Positions 1-8,002 of a stretch of DNA of 40,504 bases are shown here, one piece after another. The stretch covers positions 1 through 40,504 of the forward strand of contig CAIQCB010000024.1 in the NCBI GenBank assembly GCA_903870245.1. The letters run 5' to 3'. The DNA is from an uncultured Methylocystaceae bacterium (GTDB lineage Bacteria > Pseudomonadota > Alphaproteobacteria > Rhizobiales > Beijerinckiaceae). The translations under genes and the position numbers were made by a program. The stretch's first letter is position 1. Each line of letters opens with the position of its first letter. The notes below the pieces were generated by a model. That model was not told the origin of the DNA. It saw only the letters and a program-made list of their open reading frames with translations, and did not search any database.

Positions 1-4
1 CTAT

Positions 5-985
5 CTAAAGTCCTTCGAAAAGGGCCGTCGAGAGATATCGCTCGGCGAAGGAGGGTATAATTAGCACGATATTCTTGCCGGCGGCTTCGGGGCGAGCGGC
101 GATTTCCAGAGCGGCGGCGACAGCAGCGCCTGAAGAAATGCCGCCGGGCACGCCCTCGATCCGCGCCAGCAGACGCGAGGCGTCGATGGCGGTCTGGTTG
201 CCGATGGTGATGATTTCATCGATCACGCCCCGATCCAGAATCGGCGGCACGAAACCGGCTCCGATCCCCTGAATTTTATGAGGTCCCGGTGGGCGACCTG
301 ATAAAACCGCAGAGTCTTCAGGCTCGATGGCGACGACACGCACGTCGGGCTTGCGCTGTTTCAACACCTGACCGACGCCGGTGATGGTGCCGCCGGTGCC
401 GACGCCGGATACGAAATAATCAATCGCGCCATTCGTATCGTTCCAGATTTCCTCTGCGGTCGTCAGGCTGTGAATTGCTGGATTTGCAGGATTCTCGAAT
501 TGTTGAGGGATAACCGCCCCGGGCGTTTCGGCGGCGATCTCCGCGGCTTTCGCCAGGGCGCCCTTCATGCCTTGCGCCGCCGGCGTCAGCACCAGTTCGG
601 CGCCAAGCAGCGCCAGCATCTTGCGCCGTTCCATCGACATCGACTCGGGCATGACAAGGATCAGCCGATACCCGCGCGCGGCGGCGACAAAAGCGAGCGC
701 GATGCCTGTGTTGCCGGATGTCGGCTCGATGAGGACGGTTTTGCCGGGGCTGATCTTACCGCTTTTCTCCAGCGCCTCGATCATGTTGACGCCGATACGA
801 TCTTTGACGCTGGCGATGGGATTGAAGAACTCGAGTTTGGCGAGAAGATTTCCCGCAACGCCCTTTTCGCGCGCCAGCCTGTCGAGCCGCACAATCGGCG
901 TGTCGCCGATGGTTTGCGTGATCGAATTATAAATACGTCCGCGGCCCGGCTTCACGGGCGCAGAAAAGGACGTGTCGTTTGTCAT
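5..985 (-). CDS. cysK: Cysteine synthase A (O-acetylserine sulfhydrylase)
   Basis: This is a PLP-dependent enzyme of 326 residues, the normal CysK length, which makes L-cysteine from O-acetylserine and sulfide in the cytoplasm. The PLP lysine is K61 in a SVKDR motif. The substrate loop TSGNTG lies at residues 89-94, the phosphate-binding GTGGT at 196-200, and a GISSGAA motif near the C terminus. The ATG start has a GAGGG Shine-Dalgarno a few bases upstream. It follows the TSUP transporter gene by 27 bp on the same strand, so the two are probably one transcript, read from a promoter near position 1910 that faces an Rrf2-type regulator gene. Assignment to cysteine synthase is firm. CysK versus CysM cannot be settled by eye, but the length and motifs favour CysK. 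Confidence 0.95.
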   Translation of the reverse strand: MTNDTSFSAPVKPGRGRIYNSITQTIGDTPIVRLDRLAREKGVAGNLLAKLEFFNPIASVKDRIGVNMIEALEKSGKISPGKTVLIEPTSGNTGIALAFVAAARGYRLILVMPESMSMERRKMLALLGAELVLTPAAQGMKGALAKAAEIAAETPGAVIPQQFENPANPAIHSLTTAEEIWNDTNGAIDYFVSGVGTGGTITGVGQVLKQRKPDVRVVAIEPEDSAVLSGRPPGPHKIQGIGAGFVPPILDRGVIDEIITIGNQTAIDASRLLARIEGVPGGISSGAAVAAALEIAARPEAAGKNIVLIIPSFAERYLSTALFEGL

Positions 986-1012
986 GATTCCCTCGCTGCT
1001 GGCCTCCGCCAG

Positions 1013-1816
1013 TTATAGCGAGAGTTTTGCGCCGACGACAGCCATCATTGTCGCCAGCGCCGGACGCAGGTAACGATCCGGCACGCGCGCGGCGAGATGG
1101 CTGCCGATGGCGATTCCCGGAATGGAGCCGATCAGCAGCGACGCCAGCAACAGCCAGTCGACTCCGCCCATCATCCAATGGCCGATTCCGGCGACAAAGG
1201 TTAGCGGCACGGCGTGAGCGATATCCGAACCGACCAGACGCACGGTTCGGGTGTGAGAATAGAGCGCCATCAACACCGTCATCCCGATGGCGCCGGCCCC
1301 AACCGAGGAGATGGACACCAGCACGCCGATGAAGGCGCCGAGAACAATCGTCAGTGCGCCGATTCGCCTATCGCTCATGCGTTCGGTATGTCGGGCGATA
1401 TGATCTAGCAACCAACGCCGAAACAGGATCGCCGCAGCGGTGAGCAGCAGCGCGAAGCCAAGCGTCGTGGTGATCAAGCCGCTGGCGGCGTGATTGCTGG
1501 TTTTGCCGAGCCAGGAGAGAGTCACCAGGGTGGCCAGCGTCGCCGGCACGCTGCCACAGGCCAGGCGGCGAGTGATTTTCCAGTCTATGGTTCCATTCAG
1601 CGCATGCACCAGCGTGCCGTTGGTCTTTGTGATCGCCGCATATAACAGATCCGTGCCGACGGCTGTGGCGGGCGCGACGCCAAACACCAGCATTAAAATC
1701 GGGGTCATTAACGAGCCGCCGCCTACGCCGGTGAAACCGACCAGGCCTCCGACAAAAAAACCGGAAGCCGCATAGAGCGGATTGATCGCCTGCGCCACCG
1801 CGAGAATCGTGGCCAT
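1013..1816 (-). CDS. TSUP (TauE/SafE) family membrane anion transporter
   Basis: This 267-residue, very hydrophobic protein has the two-half organisation of the TSUP family, with about seven or eight membrane segments. The family signature GVGGGSLMTP lies near residue 30, followed by a GTDLLYAAITK motif near residue 55. TSUP proteins move sulfite, sulfoacetate or similar sulfur anions across the inner membrane. Here it is the first gene of an operon with cysK, which suggests export of excess sulfite or uptake of a sulfur source during cysteine synthesis. The ATG has a strong GGGGGAA ribosome binding site six bases upstream. The substrate and direction of transport cannot be read from sequence. 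Confidence 0.88.
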   Translation of the reverse strand: MATILAVAQAINPLYAASGFFVGGLVGFTGVGGGSLMTPILMLVFGVAPATAVGTDLLYAAITKTNGTLVHALNGTIDWKITRRLACGSVPATLATLVTLSWLGKTSNHAASGLITTTLGFALLLTAAAILFRRWLLDHIARHTERMSDRRIGALTIVLGAFIGVLVSISSVGAGAIGMTVLMALYSHTRTVRLVGSDIAHAVPLTFVAGIGHWMMGGVDWLLLASLLIGSIPGIAIGSHLAARVPDRYLRPALATMMAVVGAKLSL

Positions 1817-1902
1817 AGAGTTCCCCCACTCCCACGTCGTGCCGGCGTTTATCGGCCAGCAACGAAATAAAATTCTAAAAACAGGATAAAAAACCCGTTC
1901 AA

Positions 1903-1936
1903 TAGAAAATATTATCTACTCTAGCAAAATGGTCAA
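1903..1936 (-). promoter_or_regulatory. Probable TSUP-cysK promoter with palindromic operator
   Basis: On the minus strand TTGACC (1936-1931) and TAATAT (1914-1909) are separated by 16 bp, a good sigma-70-type promoter about 90 bp ahead of the TSUP start. A 16-bp near-perfect inverted repeat, TAGAAAAT/ATTATCTA (1903-1918, 7 of 8 positions paired), covers the -10 box. A regulator bound there would block the polymerase. The divergent Rrf2-family gene at 2132 is the obvious candidate. The boxes and palindrome are seen directly; the regulator assignment is inferred. The rest of the 315-bp divergent gap (1817-2131) shows nothing else I can name. Confidence 0.55.
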
Positions 1937-2131
1937 CTTGCAAAGGGATCTCTGTCCCATAGTCGATTTCCTCAAAAACTTCAGGGTTCCGACGCCTCTG
2001 CAGCCGGCCCCACGAAGGGAACTGGATAAACAGGGCTAAATCTGATTTATGAAGTTGTTCAGAAAATTTTTCTCCGGAGTCCGGCCTTGATGTTGCTAGA
2101 CACCGGCAATGGCCTCTGACACTGATTGAGC

Positions 2132-2575
2132 ATGCTGACCAAAAAAGCCAAATATGGCCTAAAAGCAATGTGTTATCTCGCCGGGACACCTGCTGGCGAG
2201 ACGGCTTTGGTCGCCGACATCGCTGAGGCCAATCAGATACCAAAGAAATTTCTCGACGCCATTCTCGGCGAATTGCGCAACGCCGGTTTCGTGCATTCCA
2301 AAAAAGGCAAGGGGGGCGGCTATATGCTTGCCCGTCCGCCGGCGGAGATCAGCGTCGGAAACATTGTCCGCACCCTTGATGGACCCCTGGCTCCGGTGCA
2401 ATGCGCCAGCCGCAGCATCTATCGACGATGCGACGACTGTCCGGACGAAGTCCATTGCGCGGTGCGCGTTGTCATGCTTGAGGCGCGCGACGCCATCGCG
2501 AAGGTTCTTGACAGCACCTCCCTGGCTCAGATGCGGTCGCGCGGCGAAGCCGGCGCCCCGGTGATTGGCGAATGA
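2132..2575 (+). CDS. Rrf2-family transcriptional regulator
   Basis: This 147-residue protein (from the ATG at 2132; a TTG two codons upstream is possible) has the Rrf2 winged helix, with KKAKYGLKA at the N terminus, an IPKKFLDAIL recognition region, and the KKGKGGGYML wing near residues 57-66. Four cysteines, C91, C100, C103 and C109, form a C-x8-C-x2-C-x5-C pattern where IscR, NsrR and RirA carry their iron-sulfur ligands, so redox or iron sensing is possible. It is divergent from TSUP-cysK, a typical layout for a cysteine or sulfur repressor of the CymR type. CymR itself lacks such a cluster, so the effector may differ. Regulation of the neighbouring operon is an inference. Confidence 0.88.
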   Translation: MLTKKAKYGLKAMCYLAGTPAGETALVADIAEANQIPKKFLDAILGELRNAGFVHSKKGKGGGYMLARPPAEISVGNIVRTLDGPLAPVQCASRSIYRRCDDCPDEVHCAVRVVMLEARDAIAKVLDSTSLAQMRSRGEAGAPVIGE

Positions 2576-2702
2576 CCTCGCTTGTGCGCAGCTTGGTCAG
2601 CTGGCTGCGATGGACAGGGCCCCGAGGGGAACCTATAAAGCGGCCGTCGACGCGGTGATCGACGCATTCCCCAGAGAAGGCCGGCGCAACGCCGGAGACA
2701 GA

Positions 2703-3419
2703 ATGTCCGAAGCAGCGGTGGCGCCGGCGCGGCGCGAGACGGATGAGGCGGCGGCGATGGCCGAACGGCGGCGCACGATGGTGGATCGGCAGCTTCGGCC
2801 TTTCGACATCACCGATGCGCCCCTGCTGGATCAGTTTCTTGCGACGCCACGAGAGCTTTTTTTGCCTGAAAATCAGGCTAATCTTGCCTATTCCGACCTC
2901 GCCGTAACGATCCGCGGCGTCTCCGATCGCGCCAGAACCTTGCTGCCGCCGCTGGTGTTGGCTCGCATGTTACAGGGCTGCGCGCCGCGTCCCGGCGAAA
3001 AGGCGTTGGTGATCGGCGGGGCGGGTTATTCCGCGGCGCTGCTCGCCGGCTTGCTCGACGAAGTGATTGTGCTGGATAACGATCCTGAACTCGCTCGTCG
3101 CGCCGTCGCGGGTCTTTGCGCCCTGGGGATCGCAAATGCGAAGGTCGAGACCGGCCCCTTGTCCAGAGGCGCGCCGCATCATGCGCCATTCGATATCATA
3201 CTGGTTGAAGGGGCTGCGGATTCCGGTCTTGAATCGCTGCTCGACCAGCTCAAGCCCGATGGTCGTTTATTGGCCATTGTGACGCCAGAGTCCGGGGCTG
3301 GGCGCCAATTGGTGCGTTTCGAGCGCGTCGATGGCAAGGCTGCCGGCGATCGCCCGCTGTTGAGCGCTGGCGCGCCGGTTCTGGAAGGTTTTGAGAAAGC
3401 GCAAACCTTCGCCTTTTGA
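2703..3419 (+). CDS. Protein-L-isoaspartate O-methyltransferase-like protein
   Basis: The protein is 239 residues from the ATG at 2703, which has a GGAGAC site just upstream; an ATG at 2757 is a second option. It matches the alphaproteobacterial Pcm-like family: an N-terminal RRTMVDRQLRPFDITD segment, then a Rossmann methyltransferase fold with a glycine-rich loop VIGGAGYSAAL and an acidic strand VIVLDNDPEL for SAM. Pcm enzymes repair isoaspartyl residues, but this subfamily is divergent, so the activity is not certain. In many Rhizobiales it stands directly before tolC, as here. It ends at a clear hairpin terminator. Confidence 0.83.
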   Translation: MSEAAVAPARRETDEAAAMAERRRTMVDRQLRPFDITDAPLLDQFLATPRELFLPENQANLAYSDLAVTIRGVSDRARTLLPPLVLARMLQGCAPRPGEKALVIGGAGYSAALLAGLLDEVIVLDNDPELARRAVAGLCALGIANAKVETGPLSRGAPHHAPFDIILVEGAADSGLESLLDQLKPDGRLLAIVTPESGAGRQLVRFERVDGKAAGDRPLLSAGAPVLEGFEKAQTFAF

Positions 3420-3475
3420 GAATTGTCGATGGAACGATCGACGATCCCTCCCCAAAATGGTTTCAGAAACTCCTG

Positions 3476-3499
3476 AAAGGCGGCTTCGGGCCGCCTTTT
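3476..3499 (+). terminator. Intrinsic terminator after the pcm-like gene
   Basis: A 9-bp perfect stem, AAAGGCGGC (3476-3484) with GCCGCCTTT (3490-3498), closes a TTCGG loop and runs into TTTT. The A-run on the 5' arm means it could work in both directions. It separates the pcm-like gene from tolC. Confidence 0.85.
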
Positions 3500-3580
3500 C
3501 GCCGGAATCGCGCCTGTAATGGCATGTCAGATCGAGCAGCCGTCGAACGCCAATCCGACGGTTAGGCTAGGAGGGCCTGG

Positions 3581-5047
3581 GTGAGTCGACCGGCAGGGCG
3601 GGCGGAAACAGAAAACGTGGCGATGTTTGCTCGCGCGGCGCAGCGCGCGTTGGCCATTCTTCTGTTAATCCTTAACTCCTCTACCCTCGTCACCGGGCCC
3701 GCGCGCGCGGAAAATTTGTTGACGGCCCTGTCGCGGGCCTATGATGGCAACCCTGATCTGAACCAGAGCCGCGCAAATGTTCGCGCCCGCGATGAGGATA
3801 CGCCAAAGGCGCGTTCGGGAATGCGGCCAAAAGCCAACATTGTCGCCAACGCCGGTCCCCTCTATGGCAGCGTTCGAATTCCCTTTGGCGCCGGCGACGC
3901 GCTTGGTCGCGTAACGAATTTCTCCGACAGCTACACCGGCACGCCGCGCGGCGCGACGCTGAACATGTCGCAGACGATTTTTGACGGCGGCGCCACAGAG
4001 CATAATGTCCGCAAGGCGGAGTCCGGCGTGTTCGCAGCGCGCGCCAACATGCGTTTGACCGAACAGGCGATCCTTCAAAATGGCGCCGCCGCCTATATGA
4101 ACGTCTTGCGCGAGACGGCGGTGCTCTCCCTGCGCAAGAACAACATCGCCGTTCTCGAACAACAGCTCAAACTGACGCAGGATCGTTTCAACGTCGGAGA
4201 AGTCACCCGCACCGACATCGCTCAGGCGGAGGCGTCGCTGGCGCAGGCCCGAACCGAATTTTATGCGGCCCAGGCCCAACTCAAGAATAGCATTGCAAAT
4301 TATCGCCAAATCATCGGCGTCGATCCGACGCATCTCGAACCGGCGCGGGCGGTCGAACAACATCTGCCGAAATCGCTTGAGGCCGCGATCGAGGTGGCGC
4401 TGGTCGAACACCCCGGCGTCATCGCCGCCCTGCATCAGGTCGACGCCGCCGAAATGGCGGTCAAGGTCGCCGAGGCAGCCTTGTCGCCCAGCCTCTCCGT
4501 GAACGCGCAGGTCTCCAACCAATACGATAACTTCAACGGCTTGCCCGGCTCGCGTGGTTTCTTTGCCGGAGCCAGCGGACAACTCAATGTGCCGCTCTAT
4601 CAGGGCGGATCGGAATACGCTTCGATCCGTCAGGCCAAGGAGCAATTGGGACAGGCCCGTCTCAACGCCGATCTGCAACGCGACAGCGTGCGCGCCAGCG
4701 TGGTCTCAAGTTATGGACTGCTCGAAACGGCGCGCGCCTCGATCATCTCCAGCCAGGCGGCGGTGAGGGCGGCGGAGACGGCGCTGGCCGGCACGCGCGC
4801 CGAGGCGCGGGTCGGTCAACGGACGACGCTCGATGTGCTCAACGCCCAGCAAGCCTTGCTGAATGCGCGGGTCGCGCTGGTGAGCGCCCAGCGCGATCGC
4901 GTCGTCGCTTCTTTTGCAGCGCTGGGAGCTATTGGCAGATTATCGGCGCGTCAGCTGGAGCTGGGCGTCGCCTACTACGATCCCGCCGCTCACTTCGAAC
5001 AGGTCAATGCGAAATGGATCGGCACGCAAACCCCAGATGGTCGATAA
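3581..5047 (+). CDS. tolC: TolC-family outer membrane channel protein
   Basis: This 488-residue protein is a TolC-type outer membrane factor, the exit duct for type I secretion and drug efflux. I chose the GTG at 3581 because AGGAGG sits six bases before it. The signal peptide follows a longer than usual basic N-region and ends near ARAEN. The mature part has the duplicated TolC layout: two long coiled-coil halves, with VGEVTRTDIAQAEASLAQ in the first and VGQRTTLDVLNAQQALL in the second. It has no lipobox, unlike the NodT-type lipoprotein at 23.7 kb, so it is probably the general TolC. In related bacteria popZ and valS follow tolC; here hemN does. Confidence 0.9.
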   Translation: MSRPAGRAETENVAMFARAAQRALAILLLILNSSTLVTGPARAENLLTALSRAYDGNPDLNQSRANVRARDEDTPKARSGMRPKANIVANAGPLYGSVRIPFGAGDALGRVTNFSDSYTGTPRGATLNMSQTIFDGGATEHNVRKAESGVFAARANMRLTEQAILQNGAAAYMNVLRETAVLSLRKNNIAVLEQQLKLTQDRFNVGEVTRTDIAQAEASLAQARTEFYAAQAQLKNSIANYRQIIGVDPTHLEPARAVEQHLPKSLEAAIEVALVEHPGVIAALHQVDAAEMAVKVAEAALSPSLSVNAQVSNQYDNFNGLPGSRGFFAGASGQLNVPLYQGGSEYASIRQAKEQLGQARLNADLQRDSVRASVVSSYGLLETARASIISSQAAVRAAETALAGTRAEARVGQRTTLDVLNAQQALLNARVALVSAQRDRVVASFAALGAIGRLSARQLELGVAYYDPAAHFEQVNAKWIGTQTPDGR

Positions 5048-5153
5048 TCTCTGTTCGCTCACGTTGACCGCGCTGAAATGAAGCGCCCGTCGATGTTGCG
5101 CCCGACCCGGTGCCGTTTATGCTTGAACTTCGAGATGCACTGGGGAAGGTAGA

Positions 5154-6503
5154 ATGATGGATCCGGCATCGCTTGTTCTCGCGGAGCGTATGGCGCCTCG
5201 ATACACGAGCTATCCGACGGCGCCGCATTTTTCGAAGGACATCGGCGACGCGCAGATGCGAGACTGGCTCGCCGCACTGTCGCCCGACGCCTCCCTCTCT
5301 CTTTATTTCCACGTTCCTTTCTGCAGGGAGATTTGCGCCTATTGTGGCTGCCACACCAAGGCTTTGCAGCAGGATGCGCCGCTCACCGCCTACAAGGAGA
5401 CGTTGCTGCGTGAAGTGGAGCTGACCGTCGCAGCGACGCCCGCGCGTCGGGTCGAGAGCATTCACTGGGGCGGCGGCACGCCGGGCATTCTCGGACCGGC
5501 GCGTTTCGCGGAAATCGCCGAACGGGCAGGCGAACTGTTCACGCTGTCGCGAAACATTGAACATTCGATCGAACTCGATCCCCGCCTGCTGACCCCCGAA
5601 TTTGTCGAAATGCTGCCGCAGGCGGGCGTCAATCGCGCCTCGCTGGGCGTTCAGGACTTCAATGAGCATGTGCAGCTGGCCTCCGGACGCGTACAGCCTT
5701 TCGAGACCGTCGCGCGCGCCGTCAAGATGCTGAAAGCCGTCGGCGTTTCGGCCATCAACCTCGATCTGATGTATGGCTTGCCCAGGCAAAGCGTCGCCGA
5801 TGTCGTCCGAACGGCGAAACTGGCCGCCAGCCTCTCGCCCTGGCGGCTCGCGGTTTTCGGCTACGCTCATGTGCCATGGTTCAAAATCCATCAGAAGCTG
5901 ATCGACGCCGCTGATTTGCCCGGCGCCGCCGAGCGATTGACGCAGGCTGCGGCAGTGCGGTCGGCTCTGGAGGAGGAGGGGTTCGTCGCTATCGGCCTCG
6001 ACCACTTCGCCCAACCCGACGATCCGCTGGCGATTGCGGCGCGAAATGGTCGTATGCGGCGCAATTTTCAGGGCTACACCATTGATCAGGCGGACGCCCT
6101 GCTGCCTTTTGGCGTGTCGTCCATCGGACGTTTGCCGCAAGGATTTGTCGGCAACGCCACCGACCTCGCCGGCTGGCGACGGGCGATCGAGGCCGACCTG
6201 TTTCCGGTCACGCGTGGACTGTTGTTTTCACAGGAGGACCGCGCCCGCGGCGAGATCATCGAAAGATTGATGTGCGATTTCACCGTTGATTACGGAGCGC
6301 TGGCGCTCGACCATGGCTATGCGATAGACGCCTTCGACTCAGCGCAGGCGGCGTTGGCCGATCTGGCCGCAGAAGGCGTTGTCGAATTATCCGAACGGCG
6401 CGTGACGGTAACGACGCGCGGACAGCCGTTTTTGCGGCTCGCCGCCGCCGCCTTCGACGCCTATCTGGCCAAAGCCCCGGCGCGTCATACGGCGGCGGTC
6501 TGA
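5154..6503 (+). CDS. hemN: Oxygen-independent coproporphyrinogen III oxidase
   Basis: This is a radical SAM enzyme of 449 residues that decarboxylates coproporphyrinogen III to protoporphyrinogen IX without oxygen, in heme (and, if present, bacteriochlorophyll) synthesis. The iron-sulfur ligands C57, C61 and C64 form CxxxCxxC, followed by C66 as in true HemN. The N-terminal RYTSYPTAPHF and the FGYAHVPW and GLDHFA motifs are also HemN-like and argue against the HemW relatives. The HemN C-terminal domain is present. The ATG follows a GGAAGG site. The gap from tolC is 106 bp; I found no clean FNR box in it. Confidence 0.93.
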   Translation: MMDPASLVLAERMAPRYTSYPTAPHFSKDIGDAQMRDWLAALSPDASLSLYFHVPFCREICAYCGCHTKALQQDAPLTAYKETLLREVELTVAATPARRVESIHWGGGTPGILGPARFAEIAERAGELFTLSRNIEHSIELDPRLLTPEFVEMLPQAGVNRASLGVQDFNEHVQLASGRVQPFETVARAVKMLKAVGVSAINLDLMYGLPRQSVADVVRTAKLAASLSPWRLAVFGYAHVPWFKIHQKLIDAADLPGAAERLTQAAAVRSALEEEGFVAIGLDHFAQPDDPLAIAARNGRMRRNFQGYTIDQADALLPFGVSSIGRLPQGFVGNATDLAGWRRAIEADLFPVTRGLLFSQEDRARGEIIERLMCDFTVDYGALALDHGYAIDAFDSAQAALADLAAEGVVELSERRVTVTTRGQPFLRLAAAAFDAYLAKAPARHTAAV

Positions 6504-6523
6504 AACATTCGGGCGGGGGACTC

Positions 6524-7684
6524 TTGTCGACGGTCGCCGCCTCCGGCATCGTCCTGGTTTCCGACTCACCAGCTTGCCCGGAACTCATGCCCGAATGGAC
6601 CCCGGAACAGGATCAGGCGCTTACCGCCGTCGCCCGTTGGCTCAAGACCGGGAGCGGGCCGCAGGTCTTTCGTCTCTTTGGCTTCGCGGGCGCCGGCAAA
6701 TCGACCCTGGCCCGTCACCTTGCCGAAAATGTCGATGGCGATGTCGCTTTCGCCGCTTTCACCGGCAAGGCGGCGCTGGTCATGCGCTCGAAAGGCTGCC
6801 GCGACGCCCGCACCCTGCATAGCTTGATCTATCGCGCTACCGACACGGAAACCGAAGAGCCGTCGTTTGTGCTCAATGAAGAGAGCGACGCCGCCCATGC
6901 GAAGCTAATTATCGTTGATGAATGTTCGATGGTGGACGAGGAGCTTGGTCGCGATCTCCTGTCCTTCGGCACGAAAGTGCTGGTGTTGGGCGATCCGGCG
7001 CAATTGCCGCCGGTCAAGGGCGGCGGGTTTTTCACCGAAGCCGAACCCGATGTCATGCTGACGCAGGTGCATCGCCAGGCGGCGGATAATCCGATCATCC
7101 GCCTCTCGATGATGGTGCGCGAAGGACGGCCGCTTTCTCATGGAACCTTTGGCGACACCCGAATTATTTCGCGTGACGAACTCAAACCCGATTTTGTCAC
7201 CGGCGCCGATCAGGTTCTTGTCGGCATGAACAAAACCCGCCGCGCCTATAATGGCCGGCTACGACAATTGCGTGGCTTCTCGGGCGCTTTGCCGCAATCG
7301 GGCGAGAAGCTGGTCTGCCTGCGCAACAATCGCAAGAAAGGTCTGTTGAATGGCGCCCTGTTTACGGTGAAAAGCGCGGGATCCTTGCGACGCGGCAAGG
7401 TGCGGATGCTGGTGACGCAGGAGGAGGGCGAGGCCGGAAAATTTCAGCGTGTCGCCGTGATCCCGCAATTTTTTGATGGCGGCGAAGGCGAGATACCTTA
7501 CGCTTTGCGTAAGGACTCGGACGAATTCGATTTCGGTTACGCCCTGACCGTTCACAAGGCGCAGGGCTCGCAATGGGATCATGTGACCCTGTTCGATGAG
7601 TCCTTCGCCTTTCGCGAATATCGTGCGCGCTGGCTCTACACTGGCGTGACACGCGCCGCGAAACGACTGACTCTTGTGATGTGA
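6524..7684 (+). CDS. RecD-like ATP-dependent DNA helicase
   Basis: This SF1B-type helicase is 386 residues from a TTG with GGGGGA before it, or 365 from the ATG at 6587, where family conservation seems to begin. Walker A is GFAGAGKST (53-61), Walker B is VDECSMVDE (about 131-139), and a GDPAQLPP motif follows near 156. The C terminus holds the UvrD/RecD-type motifs TVHKAQGSQWD and YTGVTRAAKRL. It is a stand-alone, compact RecD2-like protein without the RecBC or N-terminal domains. It starts 20 bp after hemN and is followed after 9 bp by a 102-residue unknown. A role in DNA repair or replication-fork work is inferred. Confidence 0.85.
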   Translation: MSTVAASGIVLVSDSPACPELMPEWTPEQDQALTAVARWLKTGSGPQVFRLFGFAGAGKSTLARHLAENVDGDVAFAAFTGKAALVMRSKGCRDARTLHSLIYRATDTETEEPSFVLNEESDAAHAKLIIVDECSMVDEELGRDLLSFGTKVLVLGDPAQLPPVKGGGFFTEAEPDVMLTQVHRQAADNPIIRLSMMVREGRPLSHGTFGDTRIISRDELKPDFVTGADQVLVGMNKTRRAYNGRLRQLRGFSGALPQSGEKLVCLRNNRKKGLLNGALFTVKSAGSLRRGKVRMLVTQEEGEAGKFQRVAVIPQFFDGGEGEIPYALRKDSDEFDFGYALTVHKAQGSQWDHVTLFDESFAFREYRARWLYTGVTRAAKRLTLVM

Positions 7685-7693
7685 GACGCCGGA

Positions 7694-8002
7694 ATGAGCC
7701 TTGATAAAACGCCATTAAGCGAGCGGATCGAGATGCGCCGTCATTGTGACGGCGCCGTTTATACTTTCGTGCGGGCAAACGATGACAACGGAATGCGACG
7801 CTATCGCCGCGCCGACAAGAATATCTGGATGCTGCGTCACCCTGATTTTGGCTGGGTGGTCTGGGACGCGGACGCGGATTGTTTAATGGGGCGTCCCTGG
7901 GCCGTGGCGATCGCTGATCAGGGGGACAGGCCGCCCGAGGGAGATTGGGTCAGTCGAAAAGACAAAAATTCTTATGTCTACCGTCTGGCGTTCGTCGCCT
8001 GA
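7694..8002 (+). CDS. Conserved-looking small protein of unknown function
   Basis: This 102-residue soluble protein begins 9 bp after the helicase gene and is probably on the same mRNA. It is rich in Trp, Asp and Arg, with a pattern like a small beta-rich domain (IWMLRHPDFGWVVWDADADC in its middle). There is no signal peptide or membrane segment. I do not recognise the family. Its last 25 bp overlap, tail to tail, the end of the minus-strand gene at 7978-9306. Confidence 0.7.
   Translation: MSLDKTPLSERIEMRRHCDGAVYTFVRANDDNGMRRYRRADKNIWMLRHPDFGWVVWDADADCLMGRPWAVAIADQGDRPPEGDWVSRKDKNSYVYRLAFVA

Noticed and set aside
1368-1862. 164-codon minus-strand frame inside the TSUP gene
   Set aside because: It overlaps the TSUP gene in another frame and is rich in Arg/His without any domain.
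5048-5153. Possible FNR box before hemN (TTGAC-N4-CTGAA)
   Set aside because: Only 7 of 10 positions match TTGAT-N4-ATCAA and the right half is poor.
5004-6140. 378-codon minus-strand frame opposite hemN
   Set aside because: Antisense shadow of hemN with no recognisable domain.
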